A stretch of DNA of 64,000 nt from Polaribacter sejongensis (GTDB lineage: Bacteria; Bacteroidota; Bacteroidia; Flavobacteriales; Flavobacteriaceae): NCBI RefSeq assembly GCF_038024065.1, contig NZ_CP150667.1, positions 248,001 through 312,000 on the forward strand. The letters are read 5' to 3'. Both the position numbers and the translations under genes were made by a program. Position 1 is the stretch's first letter; every line of letters starts with the position of its first letter. This document shows positions 37,607 through 47,615 of this stretch, piece after piece. Below the pieces are notes generated by a model. That model ran no database searches. It was given only the letters and a program-made list of their open reading frames with translations, and had not been told where the DNA came from.

Positions 37607-38438
37607 ATACCCTTTAATGTACTAAAAGAAACATACCTATTTCCGAATACAATATGTAACTATCCTTTTTTTATGGAATTATGATAAGTGACTAAGAGAA
37701 AAGAAGTCGTATTTTATCTTCTTTGTGTTTGATTTAGTTAAGTAAAAGAAATATAAACTTTATTTGTTCTTTCTAGTTTGTTGAAATTAATTTGATAAAA
37801 AGTCTAAAAACCATCGTATTATGGATGCTATGTGAAATTTATAATCTAAAGTCTTCTATTCTTTTTTAATAGTAATAAACTAGATTCTTCAAAACAATTT
37901 TCATTTTCAAACGACTTATTTCATAGAATGAGTTCAAAGTAATTAACTGTCTTGCTTCAATTTTTAAAGTTTTAATTCTATATGGTATTCTATAGTTTCA
38001 TTAATCTTTTTATTTACTTGCTGTAAATGGAGTATCTATTACTTGTAATCAGACTATTTTTCATTTCTAAAAGTTTAATTTGTATTTAATGATTCTTTAG
38101 AGTAAATATAAAACCCAAACTATCAAGAGTTATGAAAAAAAAACACTGTATTTAATGTTTGTGAATAAAAAAGTTTTTATTAAAAAATAATCACACTTGA
38201 ATAAGTGTAAAAGATATATACGGATTTTAGATGTTTATATTTCTATTTGTTAGTGTTTTAGGTGTTTTTTTGTCGAGTTTAAAATCAGGGGTTAAGGGAG
38301 TCTTTTTTTGGTGCAATAATATTTTTTAGCATATATAGAGTAAGGGTTTTTATTTTTTGTTGCGTCTAATAATAAAATACATAACATTCTTTTCCTACGC
38401 TTTGTCTTTTTGAATTAATTACAAAACTGAAAAGATAT
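37607..38438. other. 0.8-kb AT-rich intergenic region without genes
   Basis: Nothing that reads as a gene, RNA gene or repeat is seen here on either strand. It separates the PUL terminator from the hairpin before dsbD and probably contains the dsbD promoter, which I could not locate by the TAnnTTTG pattern. Confidence 0.5.
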
Positions 38439-38475
38439 AAGGGTTATTATTTTAAAGAATAATAACCCTTTTTAT
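38439..38475 (+). terminator. Terminator-like hairpin just upstream of dsbD
   Basis: A perfect 13-bp stem (arms 38439-38451 and 38458-38470, core GGGTTATTATT) with a 6-nt loop is followed by TTTATT. It lies 27 bp before the dsbD start, with no gene upstream for nearly 1 kb. It could end an unseen transcript or act in the dsbD leader. The hairpin at 51875 has the same GGGTTATT core. Confidence 0.6.
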
Positions 38476-38502
38476 TAAATAGTAATAACATAAAATATTA
38501 AA

Positions 38503-40461
38503 ATGAAAAACTTACTTACTCTATTATTTTTAACTTTTAGTTTAATTTTAACAGCTCAAATACACGAACCAGTTAAATGGCAAACTACTGTTGAGAAAAT
38601 TTCAGAAACAGAGTATATATTAATTTCTAAAGCAACTATTGATGCAGGTTGGCATTTATATGCCCAAGATGTTATTGAAGACGGCCCAATACCCACTTTA
38701 TTTACATTCGATGATCAAGATGCTAAGTTAAAACTTATAGGAAACACTTCTGAAGAGGAAGGCCATACAATTGATGATCCTATTTTTAATATGGAGATTA
38801 AATTTTTTGAGAATTCTGCTGTATTCAAACAAAAAATCAGATTAACGAGTCCTGTGAATGAAATAAACGGAACCGTTGAGTTTATGGTTTGTGATGATAC
38901 TAGATGCTTGCCTCCAACAGAAGTAGATTTGTTATTTACAATTAGTAAAAAAACAGTAATAACTGAATCCATAAAAAAAGAGGGTAAACCAGTGGTTTCT
39001 ATTAAAAAGGATTCATCATCAGAAAAAAGTCTTTGGGGAATTTTCTTTATTGCTTTTCTATCTGGATTTGCTGCATTATTGACACCTTGTGTTTTTCCAA
39101 TGATTCCCATGACGGTTAGTTTTTTTACCAAGCAAAGTAAAACAAAAGCTGCAGGTATCAAGAATGCTATTATTTATGGATTATCAATAATTGTAATTTA
39201 TGTTTTATTAGGTATTTTAGTAAGTCTATTATTTGGGGCAGATGCTTTAAATGCATTATCTACAAATGTTTGGTTTAACGTTATTTTCTTTGTTTTACTT
39301 TTAGTTTTTGCAGCTTCATTTTTAGGTGCCTTTGAAATTATGCTACCAAACTCTTGGGCAAATAAAGTAGATTCTCAAGCAGATAGAGGTGGATTAATTG
39401 GTATCTTCTTTATGGCTTTAGCGTTAGCAATTGTTTCGTTTTCTTGTACCGGACCAATTGTAGGTACTTTATTGGTAGAAGCAGCTGCAGGAGGAAGTCA
39501 AGTTGGACCAATTATTGGAATGTTAGGTTTTTCATCGGCAATTGCTTTACCATTTGCCTTATTTGCAGCTTTTCCAGGTTGGTTAAATTCATTACCAAAA
39601 TCAGGAGGTTGGTTAAACACAGTAAAAGTTGTATTAGGGTTTTTAGAATTAGCATTAGCATTTAAATTTTTGTCAAATGCAGATTTAGTATTACAATTAC
39701 ATCTTTTAGAAAGAGAAATCTTTATTGCTATTTGGATCGCTATTTTTGGAGCATTAACATTCTACCTTTTTGGAAAAATACAACTACCACATGATTCTCC
39801 TGTGAACCATATTTCGGTAGGTAGATTAAGTTTAGGTTTAATTGTACTTTCATTTACAATTTACATGATTCCAGGGCTTTGGGGAGCACCTTTAAACTTG
39901 ATAAGTGCATTTCCTCCACCACAGCATTATAGTGAGTCTCCATATGGAGTTGGGTTTAGACAGCTTGGTAGCGGAGGTGGAGTCTCACATTCAGATATTC
40001 CAGATGGAGCACATTTAATGGCTCCAAATGATATTTTAGCATTTAATGATTATGATAAAGGTTTAGCGTATGCTAAGAAAGTAAGAAAACCAGTTATGAT
40101 TGATTTTACCGGTCACGCTTGTGTTAACTGTAGAAAAATGGAGCAAAATGTTTGGGTAAATCCTAAAGTTTTAAAAATGCTTAAAAATGATGTTGTCTTA
40201 ATTTCTTTGTATGTAGATGACAAAAGAAAGTTAAATGCAGATGAGATTGTAGATTCTAAATTAAAGCCAGGTAAAAAATTAAAATATATCGGTCAAAAAT
40301 GGAGTGAATTACAAACTATAAAATATAAAACTAACACGCAACCAATGTATGTCTTAATGGATCATACAGAAGAAAACTTAATAAAACCTGTTGCTTATAC
40401 GCCAGATATAGATACTTATTCTAATTGGTTAAAAGAAGGTATTAGTAATTTTAAGAAGTAA
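38503..40461 (+). CDS. dsbD: DsbD-type thiol:disulfide interchange protein
   Basis: This inner-membrane protein carries electrons from cytoplasmic thioredoxin to periplasmic thiol proteins. The 652-residue protein has the full three-part layout: a signal peptide and N-terminal DsbD-alpha-like domain (Cys130 and Cys135 in [10 protein letters not shown]), an eight-helix core (about 175-470) with Cys196 in LTPCVFPM and Cys315 in FSCTGPIVG, and a C-terminal thioredoxin domain with Cys540 and Cys543 in [10 protein letters not shown]. The electron relay residues are therefore all present. It lies upstream of a PLP enzyme and, about 10 kb on, a TlpA-like thioredoxin it could reduce. That link is inference. 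Confidence 0.93.
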   Translation: MKNLLTLLFLTFSLILTAQIHEPVKWQTTVEKISETEYILISKATIDAGWHLYAQDVIEDGPIPTLFTFDDQDAKLKLIGNTSEEEGHTIDDPIFNMEIKFFENSAVFKQKIRLTSPVNEINGTVEFMVCDDTRCLPPTEVDLLFTISKKTVITESIKKEGKPVVSIKKDSSSEKSLWGIFFIAFLSGFAALLTPCVFPMIPMTVSFFTKQSKTKAAGIKNAIIYGLSIIVIYVLLGILVSLLFGADALNALSTNVWFNVIFFVLLLVFAASFLGAFEIMLPNSWANKVDSQADRGGLIGIFFMALALAIVSFSCTGPIVGTLLVEAAAGGSQVGPIIGMLGFSSAIALPFALFAAFPGWLNSLPKSGGWLNTVKVVLGFLELALAFKFLSNADLVLQLHLLEREIFIAIWIAIFGALTFYLFGKIQLPHDSPVNHISVGRLSLGLIVLSFTIYMIPGLWGAPLNLISAFPPPQHYSESPYGVGFRQLGSGGGVSHSDIPDGAHLMAPNDILAFNDYDKGLAYAKKVRKPVMIDFTGHACVNCRKMEQNVWVNPKVLKMLKNDVVLISLYVDDKRKLNADEIVDSKLKPGKKLKYIGQKWSELQTIKYKTNTQPMYVLMDHTEENLIKPVAYTPDIDTYSNWLKEGISNFKK

Positions 40462-40552
40462 CATTTTTATTTAGTTGATTAATTTTTAGCATTATTTTGA
40501 TAGAGATCTTAAAGCAATGCTTTTACAAGAAAACATTTTAATATAATTTAGT

Positions 40553-42028
40553 ATGCATAAAATGAGTTTAGAAAAATATTTTGATCAATTTAGAAAGAAT
40601 ATCGTTGGTGTTAATCAGACTTTTATATCTCCTTATGGAGAACAAAAGTTAGTATATTCTGATTGGACAGCAAGTGGAAGATTGTATCTTCCGATTGAAG
40701 AAAAATTATTGAATAATTTTGGACCTTTTGTTGCAAATACACATACAGAAACATCAACATCTGGGGCATCAATGACGTTAGCATATCATGAAGCTAGAAA
40801 CATTATAAAAAAACATGTTAATGCAAGTGCTAATGATGTTTTAATTACTGATGGATCTGGAATGACAGGTGTTGTAAATAAATTTCAACGAATTTTAGGA
40901 TTAAAAGTTTCAGAAAGCTTAAAAGCATACACTAATATTCCAGAAGAAATAAAACCTATTGTTTTTGCAAGTCATATGGAACATCACTCTAACCAAACAT
41001 CTTGGTTAGAAACTATTGCAGATGTAGAAGTTGTGCCTTGTGATGATGCGGGTTTAGTTTGTTTAAAAAGTTTTGAGAAGTGTATAAAAAAACACGAAAA
41101 GAGACAGTTTAAAATAGCTTCAATTACTGCATGCTCTAATGTTACTGGAATAAAAACTGAGTATCATAAAGTGGCAAAATTAATACATAAATACAATGGT
41201 TTGTGTTTTGTAGACTTTGCTTGTTGTGCTCCTTATGTTGATATAAATATGCATCCAGAAAATGAAGAAGAATACTTAGATGCTATTTTCTTTTCTCCTC
41301 ATAAGTTTTTAGGTGGACCCGGAACTTCTGGTGTGTTGGTTTTTAATAAAAAATTATATAAGAATGTAGTGCCCGATAATCCTGGAGGAGGAACTGTGAG
41401 TTATACAAACCCTTGGGGACAACATGATTATTTTGATGATGTAGAAACTAGAGAAGACGGTGGAACACCTGGTTTTTTACAAGTTATAAAGATTGCACTT
41501 TCGATTCAGTTAAAGGATAAAATGGTGACTGAAAACATTAAGAAGAGAGAAGATGAAATTAACAAGATTGTTTTTAAAACTTTAGAAAGTATTTCTGATA
41601 TAAAAATATTAGCACCAAACCTTAAAGATCGTTTAAGTATTTTTTCTTTTTATTTTGAAAAATATCATTTTAATTTAGTTGTTAAGTTACTAAATGATAG
41701 ATTCGGAATTCAAACAAGAGGTGGATGTTCTTGTGCAGGAACATATGGGCATTTTTTATTAAATGTAAATCAAGAAACATCAAATAGAATAAAAGATGAG
41801 ATTTTACATGGTTGCAATACACAAAAACCTGGTTGGATTCGTTTATCCATTCATCCAACCATTACAAATCAGGAATTAGAATTTATTTGTAATTCGTTAA
41901 AAGAATTAGCTAAAAATATAACGGATTGGTCTAAGGATTATAGGTATGATTCTGTAAAAAATGAATACATCCATAAAACAGTAAATCCTATAGAAATTGA
42001 AATGGTAAGGAATTGGTTTTTAGTTTAA
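40553..42028 (+). CDS. Class V aminotransferase-fold PLP enzyme (cysteine desulfurase-like)
   Basis: This 491-residue cytoplasmic protein may start instead at the ATG at 40562. The PLP lysine is Lys251 in FFSPHKFLGGPGTSG, and the fold-type I pattern VDFACCAPY (cofactor Asp) and the ASHMEHHSNQTSW region are as in NifS/SufS- and Csd-type enzymes. A cysteine pair (Cys392, Cys394 in TRGGCSCAGTYGH) lies where SufS enzymes carry their sulfur-accepting Cys. The protein is about 80 residues longer than usual SufS and has no sufBCD neighbours, so a role in iron-sulfur assembly is not shown. Cysteine desulfurase or lyase, or selenocysteine lyase-like activity, is possible. It lies 91 bp after dsbD on the same strand. 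Confidence 0.82.
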   Translation: MHKMSLEKYFDQFRKNIVGVNQTFISPYGEQKLVYSDWTASGRLYLPIEEKLLNNFGPFVANTHTETSTSGASMTLAYHEARNIIKKHVNASANDVLITDGSGMTGVVNKFQRILGLKVSESLKAYTNIPEEIKPIVFASHMEHHSNQTSWLETIADVEVVPCDDAGLVCLKSFEKCIKKHEKRQFKIASITACSNVTGIKTEYHKVAKLIHKYNGLCFVDFACCAPYVDINMHPENEEEYLDAIFFSPHKFLGGPGTSGVLVFNKKLYKNVVPDNPGGGTVSYTNPWGQHDYFDDVETREDGGTPGFLQVIKIALSIQLKDKMVTENIKKREDEINKIVFKTLESISDIKILAPNLKDRLSIFSFYFEKYHFNLVVKLLNDRFGIQTRGGCSCAGTYGHFLLNVNQETSNRIKDEILHGCNTQKPGWIRLSIHPTITNQELEFICNSLKELAKNITDWSKDYRYDSVKNEYIHKTVNPIEIEMVRNWFLV

Positions 42029-42075
42029 TTGCTGTGTAATTAGACTTTAAAAGAAGTGGAGTTTTCTAAAATAGT

Positions 42076-42103
42076 ATATTAATTTATTAGTAGAAATTAA
42101 TAT
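42076..42103. terminator. Weak hairpin between convergent genes
   Basis: A 10-bp AT-only stem (arms 42076-42085 and 42094-42103) with an 8-nt loop lies between the PLP enzyme gene and the sigma factor gene, which converge here. It could serve both directions, but the stem has no G-C pairs. Confidence 0.3.
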
Positions 42104-42143
42104 TTAAAAGATTATTTTATCGAAGAATTCTTATTAAGAAAAA

Positions 42144-42743
42144 CTAGTAGACAATTTTAGTTTTAATTGATTTAAAAAAATTAAGAAATAGCGTTAAAGT
42201 ACCTTTATCATTAAAACTCTCTCTAATTATATTGTATGCCTTAGACATTTGTGCTTGAACCGTTTTAGGAGAAATTTCTAGATGTTCAGCTATTTGAGCA
42301 TGCGTGAGGTTTTCAAACTTACAGAGAATAAATACTTTTTTACATCTGTTAGGTAATTTGTCGATGGTCTCTCTTAGTTTTTTTACTCTCAAGAGATTTA
42401 TTTCGTCATCTTCATCAATGGTTTCCATAAGACGTTGATGTTTCCAACCGTCTAATACGTTTTGATTTCGCTTATCTTTACGGTACTTATCAATATAAGT
42501 ATAATAGGCTGTTTTAAATAAATAGCCTTTAAAAGAATCTAATTCACTTAGTTTTTCTCTATAATTCCAAATTTTTATAAAAGTTTCTTGTAAAATATCT
42601 TCAGTTTCAAATTCATTTTTAGTAAAATTGTTAATATATATATACAAGCTTTTATAATATAGATCATGTAAAACCTTAAAAGAAAGTTGGTCTCCTTTTT
42701 TTAGTCCAAGAACTAAATCTACTATTTTCTGCTTGTCTGCCAT
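42144..42743 (-). CDS. ECF-type RNA polymerase sigma factor
   Basis: This 199-residue sigma-70 factor has regions 2 and 4 only. Region 2 is seen in FETEDILQETFIKIWNYREKL and FKGYLFKTAYYTYIDKYRKDKRN; region 4 in LPNRCKKVFILCKFENLTHAQIAEHL. I chose the ATG at 42743. A longer reading from a TTG at 42761 is open, but that TTG lies inside a TAAATTTG -7 promoter element, so it is unlikely to be translated. The gene is divergent from the FecR gene. Such ECF/FecR/STN-SusC sets respond to substrate binding at the outer-membrane transporter, and the sigma factor then switches on the susCD operon. Confidence 0.93.
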   Translation of the reverse strand: MADKQKIVDLVLGLKKGDQLSFKVLHDLYYKSLYIYINNFTKNEFETEDILQETFIKIWNYREKLSELDSFKGYLFKTAYYTYIDKYRKDKRNQNVLDGWKHQRLMETIDEDDEINLLRVKKLRETIDKLPNRCKKVFILCKFENLTHAQIAEHLEISPKTVQAQMSKAYNIIRESFNDKGTLTLFLNFFKSIKTKIVY

Positions 42744-42758
42744 GTTAAAGTGTGCGAG

Positions 42759-42766
42759 CAAATTTA
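42759..42766 (-). promoter_or_regulatory. TAAATTTG -7 promoter element of the sigma factor gene
   Basis: On the minus strand TAAATTTG matches the Bacteroidota -7 consensus exactly and lies 15 bp before the ATG at 42743. No clear -33 TTG was found at the usual spacing. Confidence 0.4.
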
Positions 42767-42878
42767 GATATTTTAATGAGATATCATTAAAAATTTAAAG
42801 AAAAGTTAAAAAAACATTAATTTTTTATAGGCATTATAGAAAAGGTTAGCGTATTACTAATAGAAATAAGAAAACATT

Positions 42879-44033
42879 GTGAATAAAAGGATAGAGAAAA
42901 TAATTATAAGTTATTTTGATAATAATATTTCAGAAACTGAAGCGAATGAACTTGCAGCTTGGTTAGATGAAGGAAACAGAGATGTGTTTAATGAATATGT
43001 AATGTTGAATTTTTCTGTAGAACAGTTAAAATCAGTAAAAAACGATATTATAACCTCTTCTTGGGATAAAATTGAAACTGATATAAATAAAAAGAAATCG
43101 GAAAAAGTATTGCCATTGTATTTGAAAAAGATATCTAGATATGCGGCAGTTATTGCTGTTTTAATTGTTTCTGGATACCTTTTAACACAAAAAACAAACC
43201 CTGTTATAAATGAGACTGTTTCAATTGGAGAAATAAAAGCGACATTAACTTTAGACGATGGATCTAATATTGCTCTACAAAATGGAAAAGGATATAATAA
43301 CAAAACAATTCATAGTAATGGAGAAAGTTTAGTATACGAAACAAAACTTAATACAAAACATAAAACAAAAACTAAAGAAACTATTTATAATTACTTAACA
43401 ATTCCTAGAGGAGGTTTGTTTTCTATAGAATTATCAGACAATACAATAGTTTGGTTAAATTCTGAAAGTAAATTAAAATATCCTGTAAACTTTAAAAAAG
43501 GAAAAACTAGAGAAGTTGAATTGCTTTATGGAGAAGCTTATTTTGATGTCTCTAAAAGTACTAAACATAATGGAGATGCCTTTGTTTTAAAAACAAACAA
43601 CCAAACGATTACTGTTTTAGGAACTGAATTTAATGTAAAAGCTTACCGAGATGAAACCGATATTTTAACAACTTTATTAGAAGGTTCTGTAAATGTTAAG
43701 AATAAAAATAACAACAAAACTCTAATACCAGGTCAACAATCAAAAATTTCAAACTCATCAGACTTTATAAAAGTATATGAAGTAAAGGCAGATGATGAAA
43801 TTGCATGGGTAAATGGAATGTTTAGTTTTAAAAATAAACCTTTAAAAGAGATCTTAAAAGTTTTATCTCGTTGGTATGATTTAGATGTAGAATTTACAAA
43901 AAAAGAAAGCGAAGAAATTCTTTTTACAGGTGTTTTAAGAAAACAACAATCAATATATAGAATATTAGAATCAATTAAAACTACAACCAATGTAAAATAT
44001 AGTATTAAAAATAGAATTTTGACAATAAAATAA
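42879..44033 (+). CDS. FecR-family anti-sigma factor
   Basis: This 384-residue inner-membrane regulator starts at GTG; no better ATG exists nearby and the N-terminal NKRIEKIIISYFDNNISETEANEL is typical of the family's sigma-binding domain. One membrane helix (about 89-104, YAAVIAVLIVSGYLL) follows. The periplasmic FecR domain shows IPRGGLFSIELSDNTIVWLN and LLYGEAYFDVSK, and a DUF4974 domain (FSFKNKPLKEILKVLSRWYD) ends the protein. It should hold the ECF sigma factor inactive until the STN domain of the SusC encoded next signals. After its stop an AGGGATA/TATCCCT pair (44038-44077) can form a small leader hairpin before susC. Confidence 0.93.
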   Translation: MNKRIEKIIISYFDNNISETEANELAAWLDEGNRDVFNEYVMLNFSVEQLKSVKNDIITSSWDKIETDINKKKSEKVLPLYLKKISRYAAVIAVLIVSGYLLTQKTNPVINETVSIGEIKATLTLDDGSNIALQNGKGYNNKTIHSNGESLVYETKLNTKHKTKTKETIYNYLTIPRGGLFSIELSDNTIVWLNSESKLKYPVNFKKGKTREVELLYGEAYFDVSKSTKHNGDAFVLKTNNQTITVLGTEFNVKAYRDETDILTTLLEGSVNVKNKNNNKTLIPGQQSKISNSSDFIKVYEVKADDEIAWVNGMFSFKNKPLKEILKVLSRWYDLDVEFTKKESEEILFTGVLRKQQSIYRILESIKTTTNVKYSIKNRILTIK

Positions 44034-44121
44034 AAAAAGGGATAAAAACAAAACCTCTCACAGCTAGTTATATCCCTAAGAATCGTGATTAATTAATTAA
44101 CAACTAACCAAATGCAAATTT

Positions 44122-47100
44122 ATGAAAAATAATTTTACAAAAATACTTTTCTTATTTAAGAAAAGATTTCTACCTATCATTATGAAAACATTCTTTTTAC
44201 TTTTCTGTACCACTCTTTTTAGTTTCACTCCTAAAAGTGGTTTTTCACAGAATGAAAAAATTACAATTGAATCAAACAAAACAGTCTCAGTAGATGAAGT
44301 ATTTGAAATTATTAAAAGTCATACAAATCATAGTTTTATTTATAGAGCAGATTTGTTTAAGAATTATCCCAAAATAAAATTAGAAAAAGGAATCATTAGA
44401 GCGAATAATCTTTTAAAGAAAGCCTTATCAAAAGGAAGTTTTAGTTGTGAGTTTTCTGAAGACGAAACTATAGTTATAAAAGAAAAGCCAACTGAAGTTG
44501 TTCGTATTTCTAAAACTGTGAAAGCAATTCAGCAAATAATAATAAGTGGTACTGTAGTAGATGAGAGTGGTGAGCCTCTTCCTATGGTTAGTGTTTATGA
44601 AAAAAAGACTAAAAATGGAACTTCAACAGATTTTAATGGAAATTATTCACTTAATTTAGGTAGTTCCTCTAAAGATAAAATTTTAGTATTTAGTTATATT
44701 GGTTTTGAAAATCAAGAAGTTGTGGTTGGCGACAAAACAATTTTAAATATAAAAATGAGACCAAGTTTATCTGGCTTAGATGAAGTTGTGGTAATTGGGT
44801 ATGGAACATCTAAAGTAAAAGATGCAACAGGAGTAATATCTAGAATTAGTGCAAAAGAAATAGAGAATGCACCTATGGGAGCTAGCGTCGAAAGTTTATT
44901 GCAAGGTAAAAGTCCTGGTGTAAATGTTCAAATACAATCTGCTTCACCTACTTCTCCTATTAGTGTGGTTATTAGAGGGGCATCGTCACTTTCTGGAGAT
45001 AACCAACCTTTATGGGTTATTGATGGTGTACCACAATATTCATCTACAACTTCTGGTGATGTTGCAAATACTTTGTATAATTTAAATTTAAATGATGTAC
45101 AAAGTATAGATATTCTTAAAGATGCTTCTGCTACAGCAGTATATGGTTCTAGAGCTGCTAATGGAGTTGTAATAGTAACCACTAAAAAAGGTAAAATAGG
45201 AATGAAACCTCTTTTTGAAGTATCTTCTAGAGTAGGTGTGCAGGTTATGGATTTTAATGGATATCAATATTTTGAATCTGAAGATTATATAAACTTTTCT
45301 GGTGCTGCAGCTAGAGAAATGGTATTAACGATGGATTCGTTTACTAATTCTGCTGAACGTTATTTAGATCTTCAAGCATTTTATAACCTAAATAATAGCG
45401 AGTATGATAAATCTGATCTTGTAACGCTAGATGGCGCTTATTATGATGGAAACACTAATTGGCAAAAAGAAATGACTCAGAATCCAGTGGTGGTACAACA
45501 TGATTTTTCTGTTCGTGGAGGGTCTGAAGAAACAACCTATTTTGCTTCTTTTAATTATAGTGATATGGAAGGTGTTGTAAAATCGGGGCAAAGCGAGTTG
45601 TATGGAGGTAGAATGAATTTCGATACTAAAATTAGTGAAAATTTAAAATTTGGACTTAACCTAAATGGAAGTTCTCGTAAATCTGATAATAAAGATTATA
45701 TGCTTAGTGTTATACAAAAGGTTAGACCAGATATTCCTGTTTATGAAGAAGATGGAAGCTTGTTTACAAGAGATTTATTTACAGAAAATCCATATACTAC
45801 CCTACAAAACACAAGATCTGGAAAAGGAATTACTTTTAATGGTACAGCTTTTTTAGATATAAATATTTTAAATGATTTTAAGTTTAAAACATCTTTCACT
45901 AACAATTATACAGATAGTGAAAACTTAAGTTATGACCGTGCCGGAACTGCTCAAAATACCACTGGTACTAGAACATGGTACAATACTAAATCTTCTTTTA
46001 ATATTTGGGAAAACACTTTAACTTACGCTAAATTAATCAATAAAAAACATGATTTACGTGCTTTAATTGGTCATTCAATGGAGAATTATATTTCTAGATA
46101 TCATTATATAAAAGCTTCTAATTTTCCAGATGATGATGTGCTTAATAATTTTGGATCTGCAGCTTCAATTAACTCTATAAATGAGACGCAAACAGAAAAT
46201 GCATTAATATCACAATTTGCAAGATTACATTATAAATTTGATGATCGCTATATTATTTCTGGTACTATTCGTCGTGATGGTTCATCTCGTTTTGGAGCAG
46301 ATAAACGTTGGGGACTTTTTCCTTCTGGTGCTGCTGCTTGGTTAATCTCTAGCGAAAAATTTATGAAAGGAGAAAGTGTTAAAAAATATGTGTCTTATTT
46401 AAAACTTAGAACTTCTTTAGGTATAACAGGATCTCAAAATTTAGGAAATTATGATTGGATAACACAAGTTGGATCTGTACAATATAATGAAAGTCCGGCT
46501 ATACAGCCTAGTTCTATCGGAAATCCAGATTTACAATGGGAAGAAACAAAAATGTTTGATTTAGGATTAGATTTTGGATTACTTGATGACAGAGTTTATG
46601 GTTCTGTAGGTGTTTATACAAAAAATAGTAGCAAATTAATATATAAAACACCTTTGGCGTCAAGTGCTGCTTTTACAAGTATTACGTCAAATGTAGCATC
46701 CGTTAAAAATAATGGTTTTGAATTTGATATTAAGTACGATATTTTACGTTCAGATAACCACCGTCTAACTTTTAATTTTAACTTTTCAAACAATAAGACC
46801 AAAGTAGTTAAAATTAACGGAGATCTTGAAGAGCTATTATTTCCTGGTAGCTATGCGCCCTTTATAAAATTGGTAGAAGGTGAGGAAACGGGACAATGGT
46901 ACGGATTACAAACTGCTGGTAGATTCTTTGTTACAGATGAAGATGCTATTGCAATGCAAGGTAGAACGGCAACAGGTCAGCCAACTTTTTTAAACAACTC
47001 TCAAGAGACTATTGGAGATATGATCTATATTGATCAAAATGGAGATGGAAAAATTACAAATGATGATAGAGTTAACTTAGGCTCATCTATTCCAAAAGGA

Positions 47101-47604
47101 ACTGGTGGATTTGGACTAACCTACCGTTTTAAAAACTTTATGGTTAATGCTGCTTTTACGTATGCTTATGGTCATAGTAGACTATGGGATTTACCAAGGT
47201 TAAACATAGGTTATGTTGGCGATTATAACCAAAGTAATATTGTTGCAGGACAAAGTACTATTCTTGTAAACCCTTATGATGCTTCTTATCCAAGGTTAGC
47301 ACAAACGTTAATTGGCGGAAACAATAAGTTTTCAGATTTTTATTTACATGATGCTTCTTATCTAAGGTTAAATGCTCTAAATATAACATATAAATTACCT
47401 AATAAATATTTTGAAAAAATGCTAATTAGTGGTGTAGATTTAACTTTTCAAGCTACCAATCTATTTACAATTACTAAATACCCAGGATTTGATCCACAAG
47501 GTAACTGGACAAATTCTAAAATTGGTTCAGGGATGGCAATTGATGCTAGTACTTACCCATCTGCACAAATTTATAATTTAGGTATTAAGATTAAACTTCA
47601 ATAA
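44122..47604 (+). CDS. STN-containing SusC/FecA-type TonB-dependent transporter
   Basis: This 1160-residue outer-membrane receptor has an N-terminal signal after a positively charged extension (the second Met, in PIIMKTFFLL, is an alternative start). An STN signalling domain (about 50-115, VSVDEVFEIIKSHTNHSFIYR) is followed by a carboxypeptidase-like domain (about 140-220). A TonB-box region LDEVVVIGYG, a plug (LWVIDGVPQYSS and ILKDASATAVYGSRAANG) and a barrel complete the protein. The STN domain matches the adjoining FecR/ECF pair, so import is coupled to gene induction. It pairs with the SusD-like gene 11 bp downstream. The cargo is unknown; the following genes suggest peptides rather than glycans. 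Confidence 0.95.
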   Translation: MKNNFTKILFLFKKRFLPIIMKTFFLLFCTTLFSFTPKSGFSQNEKITIESNKTVSVDEVFEIIKSHTNHSFIYRADLFKNYPKIKLEKGIIRANNLLKKALSKGSFSCEFSEDETIVIKEKPTEVVRISKTVKAIQQIIISGTVVDESGEPLPMVSVYEKKTKNGTSTDFNGNYSLNLGSSSKDKILVFSYIGFENQEVVVGDKTILNIKMRPSLSGLDEVVVIGYGTSKVKDATGVISRISAKEIENAPMGASVESLLQGKSPGVNVQIQSASPTSPISVVIRGASSLSGDNQPLWVIDGVPQYSSTTSGDVANTLYNLNLNDVQSIDILKDASATAVYGSRAANGVVIVTTKKGKIGMKPLFEVSSRVGVQVMDFNGYQYFESEDYINFSGAAAREMVLTMDSFTNSAERYLDLQAFYNLNNSEYDKSDLVTLDGAYYDGNTNWQKEMTQNPVVVQHDFSVRGGSEETTYFASFNYSDMEGVVKSGQSELYGGRMNFDTKISENLKFGLNLNGSSRKSDNKDYMLSVIQKVRPDIPVYEEDGSLFTRDLFTENPYTTLQNTRSGKGITFNGTAFLDINILNDFKFKTSFTNNYTDSENLSYDRAGTAQNTTGTRTWYNTKSSFNIWENTLTYAKLINKKHDLRALIGHSMENYISRYHYIKASNFPDDDVLNNFGSAASINSINETQTENALISQFARLHYKFDDRYIISGTIRRDGSSRFGADKRWGLFPSGAAAWLISSEKFMKGESVKKYVSYLKLRTSLGITGSQNLGNYDWITQVGSVQYNESPAIQPSSIGNPDLQWEETKMFDLGLDFGLLDDRVYGSVGVYTKNSSKLIYKTPLASSAAFTSITSNVASVKNNGFEFDIKYDILRSDNHRLTFNFNFSNNKTKVVKINGDLEELLFPGSYAPFIKLVEGEETGQWYGLQTAGRFFVTDEDAIAMQGRTATGQPTFLNNSQETIGDMIYIDQNGDGKITNDDRVNLGSSIPKGTGGFGLTYRFKNFMVNAAFTYAYGHSRLWDLPRLNIGYVGDYNQSNIVAGQSTILVNPYDASYPRLAQTLIGGNNKFSDFYLHDASYLRLNALNITYKLPNKYFEKMLISGVDLTFQATNLFTITKYPGFDPQGNWTNSKIGSGMAIDASTYPSAQIYNLGIKIKLQ

Positions 47605-47615
47605 AAAAACAACAC

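Noticed and set aside
37607..38438. Possible small RNA or gene relic in the gap before dsbD
   Set aside because: Only AT-rich sequence with a trivial CACTT/AAGTG hairpin is seen; no frame resembles a protein.
40553..42028. Calling the PLP enzyme SufS
   Set aside because: It is about 80 residues too long, its cysteine motif (GGCSCAG) differs, and there are no suf genes around it.
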